From: Pegoplata infirma | Lineage: Eukaryota > Arthropoda > Insecta > Diptera > Anthomyiidae | Direction of reading: 5' to 3' | Length of the DNA: 64,000 nt | Assembly: GCA_963921195.1 (NCBI GenBank) | Contig: OY992537.1 | Coordinates: 51,174,313-51,238,312, forward strand | Shown here: positions 11,141 to 22,359 of the stretch, piece after piece | Layout of the letters: each line of letters starts with the position of its first letter | Numbering within the stretch: position 1 is the stretch's first letter | Translations under genes and position numbers: made by a program | The notes under the pieces: model-generated | Databases searched by the model: none | Seen by the model: only the letters and a program-made list of their open reading frames with translations | What the model was told of the DNA's origin: nothing

Positions 11141-11496
11141 ATTTTTTCTACGTCCAGCTTCAACTATGTAGATTTAGGTTTTGCAAAAATGGTGACAAAA
11201 TTTGGTAGTGGCATTTCATTTCTCTTTATTTAGAGCTTAAAAAATCGAAAAGACGAAAATCGATTATTGATAAATTTTTCAAATTTCATATCTGATATCA
11301 GAAAAAGTTGGTCCTAAATTAAATAAATACGTTTACGAACTAAAGCGTATGTTGCTGCATCACATTATTAAAGATTGTTTAAGCTTTTAAGAAAATTGAG
11401 GTATATGCTTGTGGTCAAAACAAACTTGGGAATCAATTCGCCGTCAATTTTTATAGTTTTGTGATCTCTATAATTACTCCTGTTTTAATTCGAAGT
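11141..11496. other. Interval without supported feature
   Basis: Single-copy as far as can be seen here; no TIR, tandem repeat or coding signal. Confidence 0.5.
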
Positions 11497-12170
11497 ATAT
11501 ACATTAGAGTGACTCAAAAAAAAAAAGTTGATGATGTACCCCCCTCAAAATGAACTTTGACATGTTTTATGAAGATTCCCAAAATATTTGGGCTCTAGCG
11601 ATAATCTCCCGTGAGCTAAACCGCGTCAAAAAAGGGTCCAAAAATGGTATTTTTCATGAATATAAAATTCAGTAAATTTTTTTTGTTTAACGAATGACCA
11701 AATATAATAGATATTTAGGAACTCTTTGATTCTGCATTAAAACATTTTAAAAATCTAACCACAGACTCGAGATAACGAGATGTTTATGTCAGTTTTTTGA
11801 TGCTTTTCAATTCGATTTTACTGAAAACTTAAATAACTTTGGTATTTTTTGTCCGATTTTCACTTATAATACATCGTTAGAAAGGTGTTGAGCACCGCTT
11901 GGGATTTTAGTCAAAAATTAACCCTTAACTGTACTGTCTTACTTTTTTATAACATTTACTTCGACATCATTAAAAACCCATTTTATAACCACAAAAATAG
12001 TATCTTTGTGCAGGAAACACGTTTAATTAATATATTTGGCCACAATTAATTTAACCCATGCATGATCAAAATATTTTGGCAAACATTTTTAAAAAAGTTT
12101 TTGTGGAAATTATTGAAAGCTAGTTGAAATAACTTAAAAAAAATAAAATAAAAAAGTTTTTGTTTATCTA

Positions 12171-12588
12171 GACGTGCATATTAATATCAAATAATTATTA
12201 CGTGTAACACTTTCCCGGTGAAATTTTTTTTCGGAATTTGTATGTGCAAATAAATTTTAGAAATAAAATATAAACCAATTTTCTCTTAATCACATATATT
12301 CGTGCAAAAAACGCATCTAATAAATAGATCTTAATAATTTTAATTTAACCCATTCATTACCAATTAAAAAAAAATGTGGAAAAAATTTAAGTCCAGTTGT
12401 TATACTTAAAAAAAATAATATAATTGATATTTCAATTTATTGGATGCGTTTTTTGCACGATTATATGCGATTAAGACAAAATTTGTTTATATTTTATTTT
12501 TAAATTAATTTGCACATACAAATTTCGAAAGAAAATTTGACCGGGAATGTGGTACACGTAATAATTATTTGATATTAATAAGCACGTC
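12171..12588. mobile_element. 418-bp foldback nested in the left arm, TA duplication
   Basis: Ends GACGTGCATATTAATATC and GATATTAATAAGCACGTC, with arms of about 170 bp that are inverse copies (for instance GCAAAAAACGCATC near 12313 and GATGCGTTTTTTGCAC near 12442). TA flanks both sides (12169-12170, 12589-12590). The opposite arm of the host palindrome holds the uninterrupted site GGTGTAGATAAAC at 13990-14002, giving the pre-insertion state. Confidence 0.92.
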
Positions 12589-12600
12589 TACACCATTTAC

Positions 12601-13985
12601 AGATGTAATTCGAAAAAGATCAATTGTAATTCGAAGATTCTATTTGTAATTCGAAGATTCTATTTGTAATTCGAAGATTCCATTTGTAATTCGAAGATTC
12701 CATTTGTAATTCGAATACTCCAATTGTAATTCGAAGATTCCAATTGTAATTCGAATACTCCAGTTGTAATTCGTAAAAGATCAATTGTAATTCGTAAAAG
12801 ATCAATTGTAATTCGTAAAAGATCAATTGTAATTCGAAAAAGATCAATTGTAATTCGAAAAAGATCAATTGTAATTCGTAAAAGATCAATTGTAATTCGA
12901 AAAAGATCAATTGTAATTCGTAAAAGATCAATTGTAATTCGTAAAAGATCAATTGTAATTCGAAGATTCCATTTGTAATTCGTAAAAGATCAATTGTAAT
13001 TCGTAAAAGATCAATTGTAATTCGAAAAAGATCAATTGTAATTCGAAAAAGATCAATTGTAATTCGTAAAAGATCAATTGTAATTCGTAAAAGATCAATT
13101 GTAATTCGTAAAAGATCAATTGTAATTCGAAAAAGATCAATTGTAATTCGTAAAAGATCAATTGTAATTCGAAAAAGATCAATTGTAATTCGTAAAAGAT
13201 CAATTGTAATTCGAAAAAGATCAATTGTAATTCGTAAAAGATCAATTGTAATTCGTAAAAGATCAATTGTAATTCGAAGATTCCAATTGTAATTCGAAAA
13301 ACATCAACTGAATTTACATTGATAATTTACGAATTACAATTGGAATCTTCGAATTACAATTGATCTTTTACGAATTACAATTGATCTTTTACGAATTACA
13401 ATTGATCTTTTTCGAATTACAATTGATCTTTTACGAATTACAATTGATCTTTTTCGAATTACAATTGATCTTTTACGAATTACAATTGATCTTTTTCGAA
13501 TTACAATTGATCTTTTACGAATTACAATTGATCTTTTACGAATTACAATTGATCTTTTACGAATTACAATTGATCTTTTTTGAATTACAATTGATCTTTT
13601 TCGAATTACAATTGATCTTTTACGAATTACAATTGATCTTTTACGAATTACAAATGGAATCTTCGAATTACAATTGATCTTTTTCGAATTACAATTGATC
13701 TTTTACGAATTACAATTGATCTTTTTCGAATTACAATTGATCTTTTACGAATTACAATTGATCTTTTACGAATTTCAATTGATCTTTTACGAATTACAAT
13801 TGATCTTTTACGAATTACAATTGGAATCTTTGAATTACAAATGGAATCTTCGAATTACAATTGGAGTATTCGAATTACAAATGGAATCTTCGAATTACAA
13901 ATGGAATCTTCGAATTACAAATGGAATCTTCGAATTACAAATAGAATCTTCGAATTACAATTGATCTTTTTCGAATTACATCTGT
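12601..13985. repeat. 21-bp satellite in two inverted arrays (LIFYELQ-like frames)
   Basis: The unit is about 21 bp with core ACAATTGATCTTTTACGAA, reading minus in 12601-13310 and plus in 13330-13985. Sub-variants are ACG versus TCG (Tyr/Phe when translated) and GGAATCTTCG versus GATCTTTTACG. The unit being a multiple of three keeps frames open, giving 96-110 residue frames of LIFYELQ/LIFFELQ on both arms; I regard these as non-coding artefacts. The 12949-13266 and 13360-13677 frames translate to the same 105 residues. Copy number is about 33 per arm. Confidence 0.9.
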
Positions 13986-14646
13986 AAATGGTGTAGATAA
14001 ACAAAAACCTAATTTAATTATATTTTTTTAAAGTATTACAATTAGCTTTCAATAATTTCCGCAAAAACTTTTTTAAAAATGTTTGCCAAAATATTTTGAT
14101 CATGCATGGGTTAAATTAATTGTGGACAAATATATTAATTAAACCTGTTTCCTGCACAAAGATATGCTTTTTGTGGTTTTAAAACGGTTTCTAATGATGT
14201 CGAAGTGAATGTTATAAAAATGTTAGACAGTGCAGTTAAGGGTTAATGTTTGACTAAAATCCGAAGCGGTGGTCAACACCTTTCTAACGATGCATTATAA
14301 GTGAAAATCGGACAAAAAATACCAAAGTTATTTAAGTTTTCATTAAAATCGAATCGTTATCTCGAGTCTGTTGTTAGATTTTTTTATGTTCTAATGCAGA
14401 ATCAAAGAATTCCTAAATATCTATTATATTTGGTCATTCATTGGACAAAAAAAAATTTACAGATTTTTTTATTCATGAAAAATACCATTTTTGGACCCTT
14501 TTTTGACGCGGTTTAGCTCACGGGAGATTATCGCTAGAGCCCAAATATTTTGGGAATCTTCATAAAACATGTCAAAGTTAATTTTGAGGGGGGTACAACT
14601 TTAACTTTTTTTTTGCCCATGTAAGGTGAGTCGGTCTAATATACAT

Positions 14647-15150
14647 ACGTTAGATTATCAATGAAATTCATTTTTCTATCACGTAAGGTTTTTAAGATAT
14701 TCGCGTTTTAATATTGAAATATTTGGGTCTCCTCTGTAACGTATTCTTAAGTAAAAATAAGGCATCCAAATCTAACATCCAAATTTTTCTATCGCGTACT
14801 GTTTTTGAAATATTGGAGTTTGAAAAACTCAAACTCTACTGTTACGCACTTATATTCTTTATAAATCACACTAAAATTTTCAAACGCGAATATCTCAAAA
14901 ACAGAACATGCTTGAAAATTCTGAAATCAGGAGGTCCATTTTATATGAAATCAAGTCCTATTTCGTGAAAGCAACGTAAGAATACGTAACAGTGGACCCC
15001 TAAAAGTGCTTTTTTTACTTTTTAACAGCGAATATCTCAAAAACGGTACGTGCTAGAAAAATTTGGACGGTAGATTTGGAAGCAGGAGACCAAAATCTAT
15101 AAGGACCAGTTAGAAATTTCACTGGAAGGTTTTTGCTGTCGAACAGTGTT
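14647..15150. repeat. Dispersed repeat with 'TATCTCAAAAACGG' phrases (Rep-CC)
   Basis: GTACGTGCTAGAAAAATTTGG, then an AAAATCTATAAGGA block and TCGAACAGTGT at the end, recur at 61575-61690 in the same order. Internally AATATCTCAAAAAC recurs two or three times. The 71- and 84-residue plus-strand frames near here have no recognisable domain. Confidence 0.5.
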
Positions 15151-15712
15151 TTTAGTGTAAATATTAAAAAAATACTCTTTCAATCAATCTTACAAAAATA
15201 AGTGAAAAAAGAACTTCTAATTTAGAAGTTCCAAATCACCAAATAAAAATGACATAATCACACCCAAAATGCCAAGAAATATGTACTTCTAAAGAAGTGA
15301 TGAAAAAAGTGCTTCCAAAATGTCAAGTTATATTAACATCCGGATCACTACTTCAGAAGTTGTGATAAAAACACTAGTGATGTATGTTATACTTAAGAGT
15401 CAATCTTTCGCCACTGAAAAGTGGCGATAAAAAGAACATACTTTGTGTGTCACGCCCATATTAAATTCATCAATGTTTCAGTTGAAGAAGAAGTACATCT
15501 GGTTCATTAGTTGTGGTGAATTTTGTAGTGAATGGTAACCAATATTATTGGTATTTTTACCAATAATATTGGTTATTTTACCAATTTTTGGCGCATTCAA
15601 AATTAAGAGGAAATCCTTTTACGAGAATTTTACCTACCTCCTATTTTACGAGAATAGCCTCGTAAAATCACGAGATTTTTTGGTAACTTTACAAGGTTTG
15701 TTCTTTGAGTGT
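15151..15712. repeat. Hairpin-rich repeat relics (ACTTCTAAAGAAGT; ACGAGAAT) ending TTTGAGTG-TA
   Basis: 15180-15400 has several ACTTC...GAAGT hairpins related to the flanks of the 9955-11061 element. From 15540 the sequence is of the AATATTGGTATTTTACC / ACGAGAATTTTACC type and finishes TTTGAGTG at the TA boundary, the right end of the CACTCAAA group. The 78-residue frame at 15548 is chance. Confidence 0.4.
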
Positions 15713-16015
15713 AGTTCAATTTTGCTAGTACATTTTTATAAGTTCTTACTAAAAAATTACAGTTCTAAGTTTATTTATAATTAACGCTGTTATTTTATTC
15801 AAGTACCATTTTTTATTTTATTTATATAAATTGTTTGAATTATTATATTCTTTGTATTAACTATTTTTTAATAAATCGATTCAATTAATATTTCGTATAG
15901 CTTAGGGATTATAACTAACGAACTATATTAATTAATAGTAGTAAGTATTATTTATTACTTAAAAAATAAATTAAAGTTAAGTTTCTAGTTTCCAATTAAA
16001 AAATAAAAAAAAAAA
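15713..16015. other. A+T-rich interval, nothing supported
   Basis: No repeat boundary, coding or RNA signal recognised. Confidence 0.5.
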
Positions 16016-16400
16016 GTTTAATTCGGTCTTGCCGAATGTATTGATACCCTCCACAATGTAAAAAGATTATTGCATAGTTGAATTAAAGCTTTTTTGTATT
16101 TTTAGGTTATGTAGATTGTAGCAAAATTTTGAAGTGTCCTTGCACTTTCGGTCATAACTTTTAAACTGCTGAGCCGATATTGCTCAGGACAACAACAAGT
16201 AAATGTGTAAAATTTCAGTCATTTTTTTTTTTTTTTAATTTTTTTTTTTGAAAGAAATAAAAAATTTCCAAAAAAGAAAAACTTGAAAAAAAATTTAAAA
16301 CTTCTATCAAATTTTACCTTATTGATCGTTTGGATTAAAATTATTACTTTTCTAATTTCAATACTGTAGAAAAAATTCGTAATGATTAAGCATCGTGATT
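16016..16400 (+). repeat. Rep-A subfamily, 5' part only
   Basis: TTAATTCGGTCTTGCCGAATG, then GATACCCTCCACAATG, is the hairpin end of Rep-A. The following TTGAATTAAAGCTTTTTTGT matches, inverted, 22420-22450. It fades into A/T runs near 16.3 kb and has no 3' end. Confidence 0.6.
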
Positions 16401-17142
16401 TATATAATAACTAGTCGAATAGCCTGTCCCTGCCAGGCGGAACACCAAATCGCTTTTCTCAATAGTTCTAATATTTTACCAAACTTTATAAAAAATTATG
16501 TTTGTGCTTCAAAAATTTAATAATGCTAGATTGATATTTCCCAAACTGGAAAAAAATTTAATGAGTATAAAAGGTTTTATTGATAAAATTTTAGAACTAA
16601 ATTTAGCACGCCCATTTCGTCTCTTCGTCCATAAACCGGATATCAAAAATCCATCGTGTGGATCTGTCCCATGGTCACTCCTATATACATGGCAATTTTT
16701 ATCTTTCTTTTTATCATGAAGGGTTTTAAAATTAGCTAAAATGTTAAAAACACAATTTTTCCACTTAAATTTTTCCATATAATTCTCCGTACACAGTTTA
16801 AATATTAAATCTGACTTCATAAGGATATGATCCATTGTCAATACTTTATGTTTTACAATTTTCAGCTTCCTTAGTCATTAGGGGTTTCAAAAATAGTTTA
16901 AATGTTTAAAAACTAAATTTCGCCGTCTTCCGCCACTCCCCCTGACTTAAAGGCCGAAAATCCGGCTACGTTACAGATTATATATACAAACTGAATCCAG
17001 GTCAGAGTTGATCTTTGCCATAGTCCGTACCATAAGCATCCCAATTTTAATCTTTCAAGGTCATAAGTTGTCTTCAAAATTAGGTAAGATGTAAAAACAT
17101 AATTTGTCCACGCCCATTTCTTCTCTTAATACTCCGTCTCTA

Positions 17143-17366
17143 CACACAGAACAGTTTAGTCGTGCCAGCCAAATTTAGAGCCAACTGCATAGTTTATTAA
17201 CAACAACCGAAATTTTCGGTTGCGATAACCAAAATTTGTTTTGAAAATTTTACTTCGGTTGGCCCAAATAAATTTCGGTAATCGCAACCGAAAATTTCCG
17301 TTGTTGTAATTTAACCATGCAGTTGGCTCTTAATTCGGCTAGCACAATTAAACTGTTTTTTCTGTG
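17143..17366. mobile_element. 224-bp foldback MITE, CACACAGAAC end, TA duplication
   Basis: Left CACACAGAACAGTTTAGT and right AAACTGTTTTTTCTGTG are inverted, followed inward by GCCAGCC / GGCTAGC and AACCGAAAATT-type palindromes. TA flanks both ends. Joining the flanks gives the normal unit sequence CTCCGTCTCTATTCCAAAA of the tandem host, so this is a clean insertion. Confidence 0.85.
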
Positions 17367-17777
17367 TATTCCAAAATTTTTAAATCTGACTACTTTAGGA
17401 TAAGCTCCACCGTTAGTACTATACTCGTATCCACGCCCCTTTTCCCTCTCAATTCTCCGTCCACAGTCCAAAAATTTTAAGTCTGACTACTTAAGGATAT
17501 GCTTCAGTGTCAGGACAATATGCTTGCCAATTTTCGGCTGCGTAGGTCATTAGGGCTTTAAAGTTAGTGAAATAAAAAAAAAATAAAACACAATATTGCC
17601 TTGCCCCTTTTTCCTCTCAACTCTCCGTCTACATTCCAAAAATGTTAAATCGGACTACTTTAGAATATACTTCATAGTTAGGACTACATGTTAGGGATTT
17701 TCAGCTTCCGTATTCATTGAGGCGGAGCTTAAAAATGCTCTAAAATTAAAGTTGTTTTTTATTCGACCTTTGCAATA

Positions 17778-18033
17778 AATTATAAAAATAAAATATTTGA
17801 GCTCGAGGCCTGGATTGTTTTTTAATTATAATTCTTCTTTATTAATTTCCAATATTTCGCTACTCTTCGAGTAGCATCCTCAGGGATCCTCAGTTTTTAT
17901 ATTTAAATTAAAGATACTAAATTAAAGATACTGAGGATGCTACTCGAAGAGTAGCGAAATATTGGAAATTAATAAAGAAGAATTCTAATTAAAGAACAAA
18001 CCAGGCCTCGAGCTCAAATATTTTATTTTTATA
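17778..18033. mobile_element. Near-perfect 256-bp palindrome
   Basis: The arms 17778-17893 and 17924-18033 are inverse copies with very few differences, including GAGCTCGAGGCCTGG and ATGCTACTCGAAGAGTAGCG. The outer ends are A+T-rich (TTATAAAAATAAAATATTT), so the TSD is ambiguous. The CTACTCGAAGAGTAG core is itself palindromic. Confidence 0.85.
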
Positions 18034-19442
18034 ATACTCTAAAATGTTAAAAAAAAATAATTTTGCCAAGTCCCCTTTTTCTCGTAATTCGCCGCCCACA
18101 GGCAAAAAATCCGGGTTCGTAAGAATCTCGAATAAATTTACCACGCCCTTTGCCCTTCTTATTCTCCACCCATACACTGGATATCAAAAATCCAGGCTAG
18201 TGTTGATCTTTCACATGAAACCTTCTATATACATGCCAATTCTGTGCATTTTCCGCTTCCTTTTGGGGCTTCAAAAGAAGTTAAAATGTTAAAAATCCCA
18301 ATTTTGTCACTCCCCATTTTCTTTTCAAATCTCCGCCCACAGTTTAAAAATTTAAAATTCGACTACTTCAGGATATGCTTCATCGATAGGACTATGATAG
18401 GAAATTTTCAGCTTCCTAAGTCATTAGAGGACTTTAAAATAAGCAAAAATGCCAATTTTCATCTTCGTAGGTCATTTGGGGTCTTCAAATTAAATATTAA
18501 AAAACACAATTTTGCCACGCCCCATTTTTCTCTTAATTCTACTTCCACAGTCTAAAAAATTTAAATCCGATTACTCCAGGATATGCTTCATTGTTAGAAC
18601 TAAATGCTATGCAATTTTCCGCTTCCTAAGTCATTTGGGGGCTTCAAAAGAAGTAAAAATTTTAAAAAATCCCAATTTTGCCACGCCACTTTTCCCTCAA
18701 TTCTCCGCCCACATTGCGAAAATTTTAAATCCGACTACTTGTGGATATGCGCAATCTTTAGACTATATTCTAGGAAATTTTCAGCTCCCTAAGTCATTTG
18801 GGGGCTTCAAAAGAAGTAAAAATGTTTAAAAAATCTAAATTTTGCCACTCCACTTTTCCCCTCAATTCTCCGCCCACATTGCGAAAATTTTAAATCCGAC
18901 TACTTGGGGATATGCGGCATCGTTAGGACTTTATTCTAGGAAATTTTCAGCTTCCTAAGTCATTTGGGGGCTTTAAATTAAGCAAAAACGTCAAAAAATT
19001 TAATTTTGCCACGCCCACTTTCCCGCTTATTTCTCCGCCCACAGGCAAAAAATCTAAAATCCGGCTACGTTAGGATCTGCCCCAGGTGTTTTACTATATG
19101 CATGCCAATTTTTAGCTTTGTAGCTCATCAGTGGGCTCCAAAAAGCTCTGAATAGACAAAAAAAGAGGAACACACAAATAGGGAAATTATATATATAGAT
19201 TTGGTCCATACGAATTCGTTTTAAAAATTCTAAAGTGTTTTTTTTACATGGTTTGTTGTTACTCATCCCTTTACTCGTCAATCAATTATTTTAAACTAAA
19301 TTATTTTACATTTAAAAGCTGAACCCTTTGTTCTATTGTATGTATTTATAATATTAATTAGTCTTTATCTTGATTATTTTTACACTATTTGTAAATTGTA
19401 TTTTAGTATCATGAGCGCATACAATTTCATTATAATTTACAC

Positions 19443-19656
19443 TAGAGTGAGCCGAAAATTAGTTATTTGTTGAATTTTGAAAGAATTTATTTTTTAATTT
19501 TTCCATTTACACACTTAACTTTTTGACAGCAATATGAGGAAAGTTTTCTCTAGATCCAATTTTCAAAAAAACTTTTCCCTGTAAAATGTTTGCACCTTCT
19601 TAGCACGTTTTAAAATTCCACAAAAGCCACTTTTCGGTCCTCTCTAATATGCACCC
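19443..19656. mobile_element. 214-bp hAT-like MITE, TAGAGTGAGCCGAAAA
   Basis: Ends TAGAGTGAGCCGAAAA and TTTTCGGTCCTCTCTA are inverted with three mismatches. Flanks ATTTACAC and ATATGCAC agree at 6 of 8 positions, compatible with an aged 8-bp TSD. Confidence 0.6.
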
Positions 19657-19800
19657 ACAATTGATTAATTTTCGAACGCATAATTAGCAATGATGCTCCT
19701 AATATTGCCTAGTCATGCTTTTACAGCCACATGTGCTTAAAATATTAAAAATAGAAAAATAAATACACTGTGAGAATTGAAAAACAATTTTCAACCAATG

Positions 19801-20905
19801 CACACAGGGCCAGACAGATCGATTTCCGGTCAAAAGTCTTTCTATGTAAATTTTCAAAAAATATGTAAAGCCAGTTTGTTGGGCAAATATAGAAGCAGGT
19901 TTCCTGAACTTATCTTAATGATCAAATTACACCATTTACTTTGACAGGTCTTCAAAGTAAAAAAGTTGTTAAAAAAGTAATTTTACAAGATTTTTACAAA
20001 TAATTTTTAATTTTACAAGATTTTTACTAATAAAATTGTAAATTTACAATTTTTTTGACTCAATAAAATTTACAAGGCATTCTCGTAACTTTACTAGATT
20101 TTATTCTACCTACTATTTTAGGAGAATTCCTTGTAAAAACTACGAACTTTTTTGTAATTTACCAATAAAATTGTAAAAATACAACTTTTTTTTGGCAAAA
20201 TACCCCTTACAAGGAATTCTCGTGAATTTACTAGATTTTTTTTGTAAAATTATCTTGGAAATTTGTAAAATTACAGAAAAAAATTGTAAAATTACAAAAT
20301 TTTTTGTAAAATTACAAAAAAAATTAAAAATTACAAAAAATTTTGTAAAATTACAAAATAAAAAATGTAAATTTCAATCCAAATTTTTTTTTTGTTAAAA
20401 AACAAAGAAAACTGTCAAATATTGGTAAAATGGGATTACGACACTTTTTTTTCGTGTAGGAACAAAGGAACAAAGTTTTTTTTTTTTAATTTGCCTACAC
20501 CATTTCCAAAAGCTTTTCAGAAACTAATTAAAGTCCTTAACACCACAAATTTTGTGCTTAGAATTAACTTCAGAAACTCTAATACTCTTTAAATTTTTAA
20601 TAAAACTTGTCTGTTATATTGGATATTCCATTTTGAGTTTTTTTTTAGTTTTAAATTAAAGTTTGAAATCAGCGACCCTGAAATCCTCTAAAAGCACATT
20701 GAGGAATTGGATAATTCTTCAATATTAAAGAATCATATTTAGTCCGCCATTTTTTTTTTTAAATTCGTGCAATTTTTAAAAAACAATTCCCGCCATTTTG
20801 ATTTTTTTAGTTTTAATTAAATTTTGAAATCAGCAAACGCGAAATCCTATTTTTAGCCGGATTCAACAACTTTTGGCCAGAACTGGATCATTCTGGCCCT
20901 GTGTG
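19801..20905. mobile_element. CACACAGGGCCAGA-ended element, 1.1 kb
   Basis: Perfect 14-bp TIR CACACAGGGCCAGA / TCTGGCCCTGTGTG with CAATG repeated on both sides (19796-19800, 20906-20910). The CAGGG core resembles hAT ends, but the visible duplication is 5 bp with the extra CACA; I cannot settle the class. Phrases TTTGAAATCAGCGA / AAATCAGCAAACGCG near 20.65-20.85 kb relate to 29.2-29.5 kb. No transposase. Confidence 0.75.
19930..20460. mobile_element. Nested ACAAGATTTTTAC-rich element
   Basis: Tandem-like phrases TTTTACAAGATTTTTAC, ACAAGGAATTCTCGT and AAATTACAAAAAA fill this part of the 1.1 kb element and match the interior at 47.15-47.5 kb in inverted form. Exact ends are not resolved. Frames of 66-68 residues here are low-complexity Lys-rich chance. 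Confidence 0.45.
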
Positions 20906-20955
20906 CAATGCAACGTTTATAAAGATTTTTTAATATTAGAAGATTTTCATAAATA

Positions 20956-21895
20956 CAGGCGCGGATCAAGGGATACTTTTTTCCTTAGTTATAGTAAAAA
21001 AGAGAAATAAGGACCTTCGGAACCAAAATACTGTCTCAAAAAATTTTTTACAAAACAAAAAAAAAAAATTTTTGGGAAAAATTTTTTTGTCAAAAACAAT
21101 GTTGTCAAAAAAATTTTTTTAAAAAAAAAAATTTGTTAAAAAAAAAACTGTAACAAAAATTTTTTGTCAAAAAACAATGTTGGTGACAAAATTTTAATTT
21201 CGAGAAAAATTCGCTTGGCTATTCATATTTATAACCTACACCACTCTGTGATACAGGGTATAATGACTTTGTGCTGATGTTTGTAACTACCCAATATATT
21301 CATCCCAGACCCATTTTCAAGAATACCGATCGACTCAGAATAGCTTTTTAAGTCATTCTAGAGATGTCCGTCCGTCCATGTAAACGTTGTAAACACTATA
21401 CAGGTCGCAATTATCAATCGATTTAGCTGCAATTTAAATCTTCAGCTTGGTTTGGCCTAAGGACAAAGTCTATTGAAATTGAAAAAAAAAATCGGTCCAT
21501 GTTTAGACTTAGCCCCCATACAAAGGTCCGCTTTTGCTCAAATAACTAAAAACAACCGTATTATAATAGATATTCGAAATTTGCCAGGTAAACATGTTTT
21601 GTATTCAATAATCACCAGTCAGAATTTTAAAGGAATCGGACCAGTTCTTCTTGTAGCCCCCATACAAACCACCTTTCCGATATTCACATAAATCTCTAAA
21701 ATTTCGTAAAAGCTTTAGAAGTTATTCTCAGATTCTGATACGTTTTCATATAGAAAAATTCTCATTTATTTTTTTTTCAGATTCTGAATTTTCTGAGAAT
21801 CTAAAAAAGTTTCAGATTCTGAGATATTTTTGCTATAGAAAAAGTATTAGACTCTATATAAAAAGTTTTAGATTCCTAAACATTTTTTCAATATA
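20956..21895 (+). mobile_element. CAGGCGCGGATC-ended hAT-like relic, right end missing
   Basis: CAGGCGCGGATCAAGGG at 20956 matches the left end of the complete copy at 54108. Long T/A runs follow. At 21715-21890 phrases GATTCTGAGA and TATAGAAAAA match its interior at 55-56 kb. A different repeat (21232-21700) lies between. Confidence 0.5.
21232..21700 (-). repeat. Relative of Rep-A (ACAGGGTATAATGACTTTG)
   Basis: Has a GGGTATAATG start, the GTCCGTCCGTCC block and AGCCCCCATACAA twice, in an order like Rep-A but with different sequence and no CCGAA hairpin. A 72-residue frame at 21473-21691 has no recognisable family. Confidence 0.5.
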
Positions 21896-22345
21896 AAGTC
21901 ATATCGGTCGGGGACCCCATAAAATATATTATTGATCCATGATCGATTCTTAGACATTCCATGAATCTTCGTCCCTCTGTCTGTAGATGGCACGATGCAG
22001 TCCAAAATAAAAAAAACTAGCCTGCAGAAGTTTGGTACGAAACTTTTTAGTACTAGAAACATTTTAGTACTAGTAGAAGTTCAGAGTCCTGCGCTATGAT
22101 CCGGGTGATAATTTTTTGTTTGTTTTTTGGACCGACCCCTTTTTAGGGCGTGGAAATAAAAAATAGTTTATATAATGTTAAAGTTGTACAACTTTAGTGC
22201 AAAAAATAATAAATGAATTAGTAAACATTTTTTGCGAGGGGGATGTGTCCCCCACAGCCCCCCTCTAAAAAAAATAAAACGCCCCAGTTTTTTAAACATA
22301 TAAAAGATTCGGCAAAGTCGAATTTAGCACTCTCACTTGTTTTCT
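21895..22345 (-). repeat. Rep-A copy lacking its outer end
   Basis: Begins mid-element at ATATCGGTCGGGGACCCCAT and runs to the terminal hairpin region TTCGGCAAAGTCGAATTTAG and CACTCTCACTTG. The hairpin has lost pairing by substitution. Confidence 0.75.
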
Positions 22346-22359
22346 TTCCTTCTTTCTGT

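Larger units (their letters stand above)
11505..14638. mobile_element. 3.1 kb palindromic element with 21-bp satellite core, 8-bp TSD
   Basis: Ends TAGAGTGACTC and GAGTCGGTCTA (inverse TAGACCGACTC) lie directly inside a perfect 8-bp duplication ATATACAT (11497-11504 and 14639-14646). The two halves are reverse complements almost throughout: the block CGATAATCTCCCGTGAGCT near 11600 recurs inverted near 14515, and CATGCATGATCAAAATATTT near 12057 recurs inverted near 14094. The left arm is longer because of a nested 418-bp element. The centre is near 13310. The 8-bp TSD and TAGAG end suggest hAT-type mobilisation; no transposase is encoded. Confidence 0.92.
16410..19192 (+). repeat. Repeat element with about 160-bp internal tandem units
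   Basis: At least a dozen imperfect units share the order CACGCCC, CTCAATTCTCCGCCCACA, AAATCCGACTACTT, GGATATGC, ATTTTCAGCTTCCTAAGTCA, TTTGGGGGCTTCAAAA. The last three full units (18.6-19.0 kb) are the most alike. The block is bounded by CTGTCCCTGCCAGGCGGAAC near 16420 and GAAATTATATATATAGAT near 19185. Frames of 60-110 residues in it follow the tandem period and have no domain. Two elements are nested at 17143 and 17778. The transposon class is not known to me. Confidence 0.75.

Noticed and set aside
12620..13964. Four open frames of 96-110 residues of LIFYELQ repeats on both strands
   Set aside because: They follow the 21-bp satellite; the same peptide appears from both arms because the arms are inverse copies. 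No start context, splice or family support.
12601..13985. CRISPR-like array
   Set aside because: Units are contiguous with no unique spacers, the context is eukaryotic, and the array is inverted on itself.
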